From: Bacteroidaceae bacterium
GTDB lineage: Bacteria; Bacteroidota; Bacteroidia; Bacteroidales; Bacteroidaceae
Direction of reading: 5' to 3'
Length of the DNA: 5,282 bases
Assembly (NCBI GenBank): GCA_016292545.1
Contig: JAEDIG010000150.1
Location: 1 to 5,282, forward strand
Made by a program: the position numbers and the translations under genes. Under the pieces are notes generated by a model. That model saw only the letters and a list, made by a program, of their open reading frames with translations, ran no database searches and was not told the DNA's origin. Each line of letters starts with the position of its first letter. Within the stretch, counting starts at the first letter, position 1. Positions 1-5,282 of this stretch are shown here, piece after piece.

Positions 1-29
1 CTTTGCTCTACCAACTGAGCTATGGCACC
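1..29 (-). tRNA. 5' part of a tRNA gene, probably tRNA-Phe (truncated by window edge)
   Basis: Read on the minus strand from 29 down to 1, the sequence fits the first 29 positions of a tRNA: a 7-base acceptor strand (GGTGCCA), T8 A9, D-stem GCTC, D-loop AGTTGGTA with the conserved GG, the closing D-stem strand GAGC, then A26 and AAG as the first anticodon-stem bases. All D-stem pairs are intact. The anticodon, T-arm and 3' end lie outside the window. The AAG start of the anticodon stem and the acceptor sequence recall Bacteroidota tRNA-Phe, but that identity is from memory. The 5' end at 29 is set by placing GCTC at positions 10-13. The gene has its own promoter about 18 bases upstream. Confidence 0.88.
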
Positions 30-46
30 CTGCTTGTTTGCGGGTG

Positions 47-77
47 CAAAGGTATGACAATATTTTGGTTCGTGCAA
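47..77 (-). promoter_or_regulatory. Bacteroidota-type promoter of the tRNA gene
   Basis: On the minus strand the -7 box TACCTTTG (54 to 47) matches the Bacteroidota consensus TAnnTTTG exactly. A -33 TTG (77 to 75, within CTTGC) lies 20 bases upstream, which is the usual spacing. Transcription should start near 39-40, giving a leader of about 10 bases before the tRNA 5' end at 29. The promoter sits between the thiL stop and the tRNA, so the tRNA need not depend on read-through from the operon. I found no intrinsic terminator after thiL: on the minus strand the gap holds an A-run rather than a hairpin with a T-run. Confidence 0.8.
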
Positions 78-101
78 GCAATCCTGCGTTTTTTTTCTGT
101 A

Positions 102-1187
102 TCAGTTGTTTTTTTCCAGATGCGTCCACCCTTGGGCCTTTATCTCGAATTCTTGATTGTCTCTGGTAATCAGTTGACAGCCAAGAGCTTCTTTGGTTAT
201 ATAACCTATTACATGGACATCCTCCAGAGCCTCCACCTTGTCATGGTCGGATAGTGGAACGGTGAAGAGCAACTCATAGTCCTCCCCTCCGTTGAGGGCG
301 CAGGTGGTGACGTTCATTTCCATTTCCTCTGCCATGGCAGCTGTCTGATAGTCGAGCGGGATGCGTTCTTCATAGATCCTGCATCCTGTATGGCTTTGCT
401 TGCAGATGTGCAGAAGCTCACTGCTGAGTCCGTCACTAATGTCAATCATTGCTGTGGGATGGATGCCGGCCTCGGTCAGCGACTGGATAATGTCTCTGCG
501 TGCTTCGGGCTTCAGCTGGCGTTCGAGCAGATACTCACGGCCGGAGAAGTCGGGTTGCGAGTCGGCCAGTGCCTCACGTACTTGTCCGTCGGGGCATTGC
601 CGTTGCATGGCCTCCTTGCGTTGCTGGTTGAATACGGCTTTTTCCCGTTCCAGCAGTTGCAGACCCATATAAGCCGCTCCCAGATTGCCGCTCACACAAA
701 TTACATCTGTGTCCTTGGCTCCATCGCGTCCTGTCACTCGGTCTGGCTCCACATCGCCAATGGCTGTGATGCTAATGGTGAGACCGGTGAGACTGCTTGT
801 CGTATCGCCACCCACAATGTCCACCTTGTGGGCTTGGCATGCCAGTTTCATTCCCTCGTACAATTCCTCTACAGCTTCTACACTGAATCTGCGGCTCAGA
901 CCCAGACTTACGGTAATCTGCCTGGGCATGCCGTTCATGGCGTATATGTCGCTCAGGTTTACCATTACGGCCTTGTAACCCAGATGTTTCAGGGGTGTAT
1001 AGGTAAGGTCAAAATGGATTCCTTCCAGCAGCAAGTCGGTGGTTACTAGCGTGCGTTTCCCTTCTGCGGGATACAGAATGGCGCAATCGTCGCCTATGCC
1101 CTTGATAGTGGTCTTCTGTGTGGGTTTGATATCTTTGGTGAGATGTTCGATGAGTCCGAATTCTCCCAGCTCTGCTATTTCACTCAT
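102..1187 (-). CDS. thiL: Thiamine-monophosphate kinase
   Basis: ThiL phosphorylates thiamine monophosphate with ATP to make thiamine diphosphate, the active cofactor, in the cytoplasm. It belongs to the PurM/AIR-synthetase-like ATP-binding family. Visible signatures, in order: GIGDDCA (30-36), TTDLLLEG (49-56), NLSDIYAMNG (77-86), GGDTT (126-130), GNLGAA (167-172), DISDGLSSEL (249-258) and NGGEDYELLFT (299-309). The metal- and nucleotide-binding acidic residues of the family (D33, D34, D51, D80, D128, D252) are all present. At 361 aa it is longer than E. coli ThiL (about 325 aa), mainly through a polar, Gln/Arg-rich insert at about 188-214. The start is the ATG at 1185-1187, because MSEIAELGEFGLI matches the usual ThiL N-terminus. 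It is last in the operon, 30 bases after the PNP gene, with no Shine-Dalgarno sequence in the gap. Confidence 0.97.
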   Translation of the reverse strand: MSEIAELGEFGLIEHLTKDIKPTQKTTIKGIGDDCAILYPAEGKRTLVTTDLLLEGIHFDLTYTPLKHLGYKAVMVNLSDIYAMNGMPRQITVSLGLSRRFSVEAVEELYEGMKLACQAHKVDIVGGDTTSSLTGLTISITAIGDVEPDRVTGRDGAKDTDVICVSGNLGAAYMGLQLLEREKAVFNQQRKEAMQRQCPDGQVREALADSQPDFSGREYLLERQLKPEARRDIIQSLTEAGIHPTAMIDISDGLSSELLHICKQSHTGCRIYEERIPLDYQTAAMAEEMEMNVTTCALNGGEDYELLFTVPLSDHDKVEALEDVHVIGYITKEALGCQLITRDNQEFEIKAQGWTHLEKNN

Positions 1188-1217
1188 TGGCTATTCTGGC
1201 TGTGGGGGTGTGATGAA

Positions 1218-2027
1218 TCATGAGCGGGCTATCATTTCGCGCATGATGGCAGCCATGCGGGGCTGTGCTGCGCGGGCAGCCTGTTGCACTTCCTCATGCG
1301 TCACCTTCACAATCTTTCCGTGTACGCCCAAATCCGTGATGATGCTGATGCCAAAGCAGCGGATGCCGCAGTGGCGTGCCACGATGACTTCGGGCACTGT
1401 GCTCATTCCCACGGCATCGGCTCCCCAGTGTGCAAACATGCGGTATTCTGCAGGTGTCTCGTAGGTGGGGCCTTGGGTGGCTAGGTATACACCATGCCTA
1501 ACCTTTATCTTCAGTTCTGCTGCGATGGTGTTGGCCAGGTCGATGAGTTCGCTGTCGTATGCCTCGCTCATGTCGGGAAAACGGGGTCCCATGGGGATGT
1601 TGGGGCCATGAAGGGGATTTTCGGGCAGGAAATTGATGTGATCAGTGATAATCATCATGTCACCTACGCGGAAACTGGGGTTTGTGCCGCCGGATGCATT
1701 GCTCACAAAGAGGGTCTTGATGCCCAGTAGGCTCATGACGCGGATGGAGAATGTCACTTCGCCCATGCCATAGCCCTCGTAGTAGTGGAAACGTCCGTCC
1801 ATAGCCATGATGTCCTTTCCTCCCAGTTTTCCAAAGATGAGCTGGCCATGATGCCCCTCCACGGTGGATATGGGAAAATCGGGGATCTCGCTATAGGGAA
1901 TGGTCAGTTCGGTCTGGATTTCGCTGGCCAAATGGCCCAGACCTGTGCCTAATATGATGGCTGTCTCCGGTGTGGATTTCATACGGGCTTTAAGCCATGC
2001 TGCGGTGTTTTGAATTTTCTCGTACAT
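1218..2027 (-). CDS. punA: Purine nucleoside phosphorylase, trimeric (PNP-I) class
   Basis: PNP cleaves purine (deoxy)ribonucleosides with phosphate to free base and (deoxy)ribose 1-phosphate, for cytoplasmic purine salvage. Motifs of the trimeric class are clear: phosphate loop ILGTGLG (25-31), VEGHHG (56-61), GRFHYYEG (78-85), NASGGTNPSF (110-119), GPTYETPAE (186-194) and VGMSTVPEVIVARHCG (206-221). Glu190 and Met208 match human Glu201 and Met219. The base-recognition position equal to human Asn243 is Asp232 (in ISIITDLG), so specificity could be wider than 6-oxopurines. The 269 aa length is normal. The start at 2027 is preferred because MYEKIQNTAAWLK resembles related PNPs. It overlaps the lpxK end by 38 bases, which suggests translational coupling. 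An in-frame ATG at 1980-1982 (Met16) lies just past the lpxK stop and is the alternative start. The symbol punA is one of several in use for this family. Confidence 0.95.
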   Translation of the reverse strand: MYEKIQNTAAWLKARMKSTPETAIILGTGLGHLASEIQTELTIPYSEIPDFPISTVEGHHGQLIFGKLGGKDIMAMDGRFHYYEGYGMGEVTFSIRVMSLLGIKTLFVSNASGGTNPSFRVGDMMIITDHINFLPENPLHGPNIPMGPRFPDMSEAYDSELIDLANTIAAELKIKVRHGVYLATQGPTYETPAEYRMFAHWGADAVGMSTVPEVIVARHCGIRCFGISIITDLGVHGKIVKVTHEEVQQAARAAQPRMAAIMREMIARS

Positions 2028-3084
2028 ATTGGTCTATTTTATCATTAAAAGTGTTAGTTGCGTTTCTCATGAAGCTTACTTCTATGGGTAGGAAGTAAAG
2101 CTTTTCCTTCAGCGGGCTGGCTGCTTCGTCCATGCTTCTCAGCCTTACAGCGTCTTTTTCTGTGGTGAGGATGATGTGGGGATGGGGCAGGCTCTGGATA
2201 TCCGTCTGGATGGCGGCAATATCGTCTGGGCTGAAATTATGGTGATCGGGGTAGGAGCGTACTTTCATACTGCATGCATACGGATGAATGTCGCGTCTCA
2301 TCTGCTCCGGACTTCCAATGCCCGTCACTAGCAGCACGTGGTACTCTTTGAGGCTGGATAGTGGCAGGCGCTTGGGGGCAAACACGCCCTGGATTTGTTT
2401 GTTGTAGGTGAGGCTGCTGAAGAACATCTGTTGATAGGGTTTGGGCTTCAGTTTCTCTTGTATCACCCTGTATTCCATTGGGCTGAGGTTGTTAGGGCAC
2501 TTTGTCACCACTATCACGTCGGCCCTGTAGCGACCGTCGGCACTCTCGCGCAATCTTCCTGCGGGCAGCAGGCAATCATCGGTGAGGATGCGATGGTAAT
2601 CGGTGAGCAGGATGTTCAGACCGGGGCATACGTGGCGGTGCTGGAAGGCATCATCGAGGAGGACCACCTCTACACCCTTGGTGGAATCGTCTTCCATTAG
2701 TTGGCGGATACCTCTGCAACGGTTGGAATCAACTGCTACATGAATGTGGGGGAACTTGTGCTTTATCTGCCATGGCTCGTCTCCAATCTCTGCGGGCGTG
2801 GATGATTCCGATGCCAGCAGGTAGCCATGGCTTTTCCGCTTGTAGCCTCGGCTCAGGACTGCAACTCTATATCGTTGGCTCAGCAATCTCCCGAGGTATT
2901 CTACATGGGGCGTCTTCCCTGTGCCACCCACAGTAATGTTCCCTACATTAATAATAGGAATGGGGAATTTCCTGGAGCGGAGAATACCTAGGTCAAACAA
3001 CACATTGCGCACCTCTGTGCAGGCTCCGTAGAGCCAGCTCAGAGGTGTGAGCCATTTGTTGATATGAATCAGGTCACTCTCCAT
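1990..3084 (-). CDS. lpxK: Tetraacyldisaccharide 4'-kinase (lipid A 4'-kinase)
   Basis: LpxK adds the 4'-phosphate to the tetraacylated disaccharide 1-phosphate to give lipid IVA, a late step of lipid A synthesis at the inner face of the inner membrane. Its presence indicates a Gram-negative envelope. A P-loop stands at GNITVGGTGKTP (48-59, Lys57), followed by LSRGYKR (78-84), GDEPW (101-105), a Walker B region VVLLDDAFQHR (140-150, Asp144-Asp145), LLPAGRLRE (172-180), TGIG (254-257), DHHNFSPDDI (280-289) and TTEKDAVRL (307-315). The N-terminal residues 11-35 are partly hydrophobic and could form the membrane-associated helix known in the family. The length of 364 aa exceeds E. coli LpxK (328 aa), as I would expect in Bacteroidota. 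It starts 16 bases after sppA, without a recognisable Shine-Dalgarno sequence, and its last 38 bases are shared with the PNP start. Confidence 0.97.
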   Translation of the reverse strand: MESDLIHINKWLTPLSWLYGACTEVRNVLFDLGILRSRKFPIPIINVGNITVGGTGKTPHVEYLGRLLSQRYRVAVLSRGYKRKSHGYLLASESSTPAEIGDEPWQIKHKFPHIHVAVDSNRCRGIRQLMEDDSTKGVEVVLLDDAFQHRHVCPGLNILLTDYHRILTDDCLLPAGRLRESADGRYRADVIVVTKCPNNLSPMEYRVIQEKLKPKPYQQMFFSSLTYNKQIQGVFAPKRLPLSSLKEYHVLLVTGIGSPEQMRRDIHPYACSMKVRSYPDHHNFSPDDIAAIQTDIQSLPHPHIILTTEKDAVRLRSMDEAASPLKEKLYFLPIEVSFMRNATNTFNDKIDQYVRENSKHRSMA

Positions 3085-3100
3085 ATCCGGGTATATTCTA

Positions 3101-4867
3101 TTATTTAAGAATCAGTTCGTAGGGCATACGTGCCTGGATGGGGTTCTGGCTGTTGATGTGTTGCAGCCAGCCAAAGGCGGAATAGTAGTCTCCCAGCACG
3201 CTCTTCATTTGGTTGTTAAGATAAGTGTCCTTTCCGTCATCGAGAAGGCTTTGATACCATGGCTTTTCAGCGGGATAGGTGCCAATGGCATAATCTTTAC
3301 AATCAGCTAGTTCGGCTGCAGCTGCAATGGCTTCGTCGAGGTCACCCAGTTTGTCTACCAAACCAATCTTCAGCGCCTGCTCGCCAGTCCATACGCGTCC
3401 TTCTGCAATGGTCTTCACATCGTCCTGCTTCATCTTTCTTCCGTCTGCCACTCGGCGTGTGAACAATTCATAGCCATTGGTGATGGCGTTTTGAACCATT
3501 CTGCTTTCCTCCTCATTGAAGGGCCGAGAAATGCTTCCTATGTCACTCAGGCTATTTGTTTTCACCACATCAAAACTCAGACCCAGTTTCTGTGTCATCA
3601 GCTCGCTGGCATCAGGAATCATGCCGAAGATGCCGATGCTTCCCGTCAGAGTGGTGGGCTCCGCATAGATGATGTTGCCTTCGCATGAGATATAGTATCC
3701 TCCAGAGGCGGCCATGCCACCCATGGAAATTACTACGGGCTTTTTCTCCTTCAGTAGGGTGATTTCGTGCCAGATCTGTTCAGAAGCATATGCACTTCCA
3801 CCACCGGAATTGACGCGGATGACCACGGCCTTTACGTCCTTGTCTTCACGCAAAGCCTGCAGGTCTTTGGTGACATCTTTTGCACAAATCTGAGCATCCT
3901 GGTTCATTCCCGATGCACGGTCGTCCACAATGTCGCCATAGGCATAGTATACAGCTACTTCATCGGATGCTTTTTTCTTCAGTGTCTCGGCGTTGGCTAC
4001 GTCTTCCACCTCGGCAAAGCGGATGTTGTCATCGTCCTTTATGCCGGCTTTTTCTTTCAGAATTGTCTTTACATCGTTAATGTAGCAGAGTGTGTCCACT
4101 AGGCCACCGTCAACGGCCGTTTGTGTGGCTGCGAATAAGGTCATGCTGTCAGCCAGGGCGTTCAGGCTTTCAACCTTCAGGTTGCGCGATGCTGCTACGT
4201 CTTTCAGCATGTTTTGCCAGATGCCTCCTAGGTAGCTTGCCACTTGTTCGCGGTTCGCGTCGCTCATTTCTGTACAGATGAATGGCTCCACGGCACTTTT
4301 GTAGGTGCCCACTTTATATACCTGCATTTTAATGCCAATCTTGGCTAGAAGTTCTTTGTAGAAGATTGGCTGGGCGGCCATGCCCGACCAGTCGAGATTG
4401 CCAATGGGGTTCAACATGATGCGGTCAGCAACAGATGCGATGTAGTACGCACTTTTGCTGTAGCTGTCACCGTATGCAAGAATGAATTTCCCGCTTTCCT
4501 TGAAGCTGAGAAGTGCGTGACGCAGTTCCTCTGCCATGGCAGGAGTGGCAGCCAATATACCGCCTTCCAGATAGACACCCAGAATCTTGTCGTTCTCCTT
4601 TGCTTTCTCAAGAGCTTCTAAGGTCTTGTCCAGTCCTATCACTTCAAACTCGTTGTTGGTGAATGCCTTCAGGGGAGTGTCTTTCGACCGCTCCTCAATG
4701 GTGCCTTGCAGTTTGATATGCAGGATGGTGTTTTCTACGATGGGAGCCGACGTACCTTCGCTGGCAGCCATCCCGGCGATAGATAAAATCGTGATGACAG
4801 TAGCAATAATGCTGCATAGAAGCATACCCACGATGGTAGCGATTACATACTTCAAAAAGTCTTTCAT
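3101..4867 (-). CDS. sppA: Signal peptide peptidase SppA, long (67K) type
   Basis: SppA is a membrane-anchored serine protease of family S49 that degrades signal peptides released after protein export. Residues 5-32 are one long hydrophobic segment after a short Lys-containing N-terminus, fitting a single membrane anchor with the body on the far side. Two tandem S49 domains follow. The N-terminal domain carries the general-base lysine in VGTYKSAVEPF (Lys190), and the C-terminal one carries the nucleophile in SMGGMAASGGYY (Ser388). They are 198 residues apart, close to the 200 of E. coli Lys209/Ser409. RVNSGGGSA (351-359), TGSIGIFG (408-415) and GRVWTGEQALKIGLVDKLG (490-508) are also typical. 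The 588 aa length is normal for the tandem type. The ATG at 4865-4867 directly begins the anchor, and a promoter lies 39-69 bases upstream. It is first in the operon with lpxK. Confidence 0.97.
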   Translation of the reverse strand: MKDFLKYVIATIVGMLLCSIIATVITILSIAGMAASEGTSAPIVENTILHIKLQGTIEERSKDTPLKAFTNNEFEVIGLDKTLEALEKAKENDKILGVYLEGGILAATPAMAEELRHALLSFKESGKFILAYGDSYSKSAYYIASVADRIMLNPIGNLDWSGMAAQPIFYKELLAKIGIKMQVYKVGTYKSAVEPFICTEMSDANREQVASYLGGIWQNMLKDVAASRNLKVESLNALADSMTLFAATQTAVDGGLVDTLCYINDVKTILKEKAGIKDDDNIRFAEVEDVANAETLKKKASDEVAVYYAYGDIVDDRASGMNQDAQICAKDVTKDLQALREDKDVKAVVIRVNSGGGSAYASEQIWHEITLLKEKKPVVISMGGMAASGGYYISCEGNIIYAEPTTLTGSIGIFGMIPDASELMTQKLGLSFDVVKTNSLSDIGSISRPFNEEESRMVQNAITNGYELFTRRVADGRKMKQDDVKTIAEGRVWTGEQALKIGLVDKLGDLDEAIAAAAELADCKDYAIGTYPAEKPWYQSLLDDGKDTYLNNQMKSVLGDYYSAFGWLQHINSQNPIQARMPYELILK

Positions 4868-4905
4868 TTTGTTCGATTTTTGTCCGTTTTTACATATTCA
4901 TTGAG

Positions 4906-4936
4906 CAAAAATAGCCATTCTTTATTAATTGACCAA
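4906..4936 (-). promoter_or_regulatory. Bacteroidota-type promoter of the sppA-lpxK-PNP-thiL operon
   Basis: On the minus strand the -7 box TATTTTTG (4913 to 4906) matches TAnnTTTG. A -33 TTG (4936 to 4934, within CTTGG) lies 20 bases upstream, the same spacing as at the tRNA promoter in this window. Transcription should start near 4898-4899, giving a leader of about 31 bases that is A-rich with no Shine-Dalgarno sequence, as is common in this phylum. No other intergenic TAnnTTTG match was found upstream of lpxK, the PNP gene or thiL, so this is probably the operon promoter. Confidence 0.75.
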
Positions 4937-4975
4937 GAAAAAAGCGGAAAATTTCTAATAATCTATCTTTCTTGG
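4933..4975. repeat. 8-bp inverted repeat overlapping the sppA -33 element
   Basis: CCAAGAAA (4933-4940) and TTTCTTGG (4968-4975) are perfect reverse complements separated by 27 bases. The left arm contains the -33 TTG of the sppA promoter and the right arm lies upstream of it, so the pair could be an operator half-site pair. An 8-bp match in a few hundred bases can also arise by chance, so any function is inference. Confidence 0.4.
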
Positions 4976-5166
4976 CCCTTTTGGAGCCATATCTGCAGGA
5001 ATTGGCTGGAGGAGTATGCCTAAAGGTGGGGAATATAGCCCTTGGTGTATGTGGCTTGGCTAGGATGCTTTTGCTAAAATGGATTTTAAGTAAGTTCCCA
5101 TGCTTTTGGGGGAATCTGATAAGTGCGTTCTTTGTTTGTTGGCTATGTCCTCTGTCGAATATGATT

Positions 5167-5233
5167 GTAATACTCGCCTCCCCAAAACTTCTAGGTCGTT
5201 TTTATAGGGATCTTCTATACCACAATGTATTAC
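5167..5233. repeat. Spaced inverted repeat GTAATAC/GTATTAC
   Basis: GTAATAC (5167-5173) and GTATTAC (5227-5233) are perfect reverse complements 53 bases apart. The flanking ATTGT (5164-5168) and ACAAT (5222-5226) are also complementary, but in swapped order relative to the 7-base arms, so the element is not one simple longer hairpin. It ends 17 bases before the terminator hairpin and may belong to the same structured element. Confidence 0.35.
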
Positions 5234-5250
5234 GCGCACGCGAGGTCTTC

Positions 5251-5280
5251 CGCATTTTTCCCGGAAATGCGATTTTTTTT
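5251..5280 (+). terminator. Strong intrinsic terminator on the plus strand
   Basis: CGCATTT (5251-5257) pairs perfectly with AAATGCG (5265-5271) around a 7-base loop, TTCCCGG, that could close further through G-T pairs. It is followed by A and a run of eight T (5273-5280). This is the classic rho-independent layout for plus-strand transcription. On the minus strand the A-run precedes the hairpin, so it would not stop transcripts heading toward sppA. No plus-strand gene or matching promoter was found before it in the window. Confidence 0.65.
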
Positions 5281-5282
5281 GC

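Larger units (their letters stand above)
5060..5281 (-). other. Possible 3' end of an unrecognised minus-strand gene, or a fortuitous open frame
   Basis: Reading the minus strand from 5281, 73 codons are open before a TAG at 5062-5060. No start lies near the right edge, so a gene would have to begin outside the window. The predicted piece is polar and plausible for a folded domain (it includes CGRPRVRVIHCG and EDPYKNDLEVLGRR), but I recognise no family. Against coding: arginine is often AGA, AGG, CGA or CGG and leucine is mostly TTA, CTA or TTG, unlike the four genes of the operon. The first codons also coincide with the terminator hairpin and its A-run. A degraded gene end or a non-coding repeat fits as well. 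Confidence 0.15.
4937..5282. other. Upstream intergenic stretch, no identified gene
   Basis: This stretch of about 346 bases before the sppA promoter holds no protein or RNA that I recognise. It was compared by eye with tmRNA, SRP RNA and RNase P signature sequences, and none was seen. It contains an inverted repeat (5167-5233) and a plus-strand terminator (5251-5280). Two long stop-free frames run through it. One is on the minus strand (5060-5281, 73 codons plus TAG). The other is on the plus strand (4933 to the edge, about 116 codons, first ATG at 5065). Both are open to the window edge and overlap each other on opposite strands, so at most one is likely to be coding. Confidence 0.6.

Noticed and set aside
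87..97. T-run (89-96) as a possible terminator between thiL and the tRNA
   Set aside because: The T-run is on the plus strand while both flanking genes are on the minus strand, and only a very weak stem precedes it.
3..254. 83-codon plus-strand open frame at the left edge
   Set aside because: It runs antisense through the tRNA, the tRNA promoter and the end of thiL, and has no gene-like features.
390..1049. 219-codon plus-strand open frame inside thiL
   Set aside because: It lies opposite a gene with all ThiL motifs intact; the product is Cys/His/Gln-rich with no recognisable domain and no plus-strand promoter. It is a shadow frame.
4587..4904. 105-codon plus-strand open frame over the sppA start and leader
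   Set aside because: It is antisense to the SppA membrane anchor and first domain, which are well supported.
5008..5063. 15-codon plus-strand frame (ATG 5016-5018) preceded by GGAGG
   Set aside because: The purine-rich motif is only 3 bases from the ATG, Shine-Dalgarno use is rare in this phylum, no promoter is seen, and the peptide resembles nothing known to me.
4972..5144. Repeated TTGGCT/TTGGCC words (4972, 5002, 5056, 5139)
   Set aside because: Short six-base words with irregular spacing and no shared flanks, so not a supportable repeat array.
4933..5282. Plus-strand frame of about 116 codons open to the right edge
   Set aside because: The first ATG is at 5065, the product is strongly hydrophobic with many Trp, Cys and Phe as in antisense frames, and the strong terminator lies inside the frame.

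Overview
The window looks like chromosomal DNA from a member of the Bacteroidota, most likely Bacteroidales and perhaps Prevotellaceae. The reasons are: two intergenic matches to the Bacteroidota sigma factor promoter (TTG, 20 bases, TAnnTTTG); no clear Shine-Dalgarno sequences before the genes; a long two-domain SppA; and PNP, LpxK and ThiL proteins that resemble, from memory, their Bacteroides/Prevotella orthologues. The order-level placement is an inference from memory, not a search.

All recognisable genes lie on the minus strand. Read in the direction of transcription (right to left) they are: an intergenic stretch (about 4914-5282) with no identified gene; a promoter about 40-70 bases before sppA; sppA (membrane signal peptide peptidase, 588 aa); lpxK (lipid A 4'-kinase, 364 aa) after 16 bases; a trimeric-type purine nucleoside phosphorylase (269 aa) whose start overlaps the lpxK stop by 38 bases; thiL (thiamine-phosphate kinase, 361 aa) after 30 bases; then a separate promoter and the first 29 bases of a tRNA gene, cut by the left window edge. 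Only the tRNA promoter shows a second start point, so the four proteins probably share one transcript.

The operon mixes envelope functions (SppA, LpxK) with purine salvage and thiamine diphosphate synthesis (PNP, ThiL). All four proteins keep their signature motifs at normal or near-normal length, and none looks broken. Details of interest are an Asp in the PNP base-recognition site where the human and mycobacterial enzymes have Asn, and a polar insertion in ThiL.

The least explained part is the right-hand intergenic stretch. It carries an 8-bp dyad overlapping the sppA -33 element, a spaced inverted repeat, a strong plus-strand terminator with no recognised plus-strand gene before it, and a 73-codon minus-strand frame that is open to the window edge but has codon use unlike the neighbouring genes. 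I see no convincing undescribed multi-gene system here. The intergenic stretch is the only place where one could be partly hidden.
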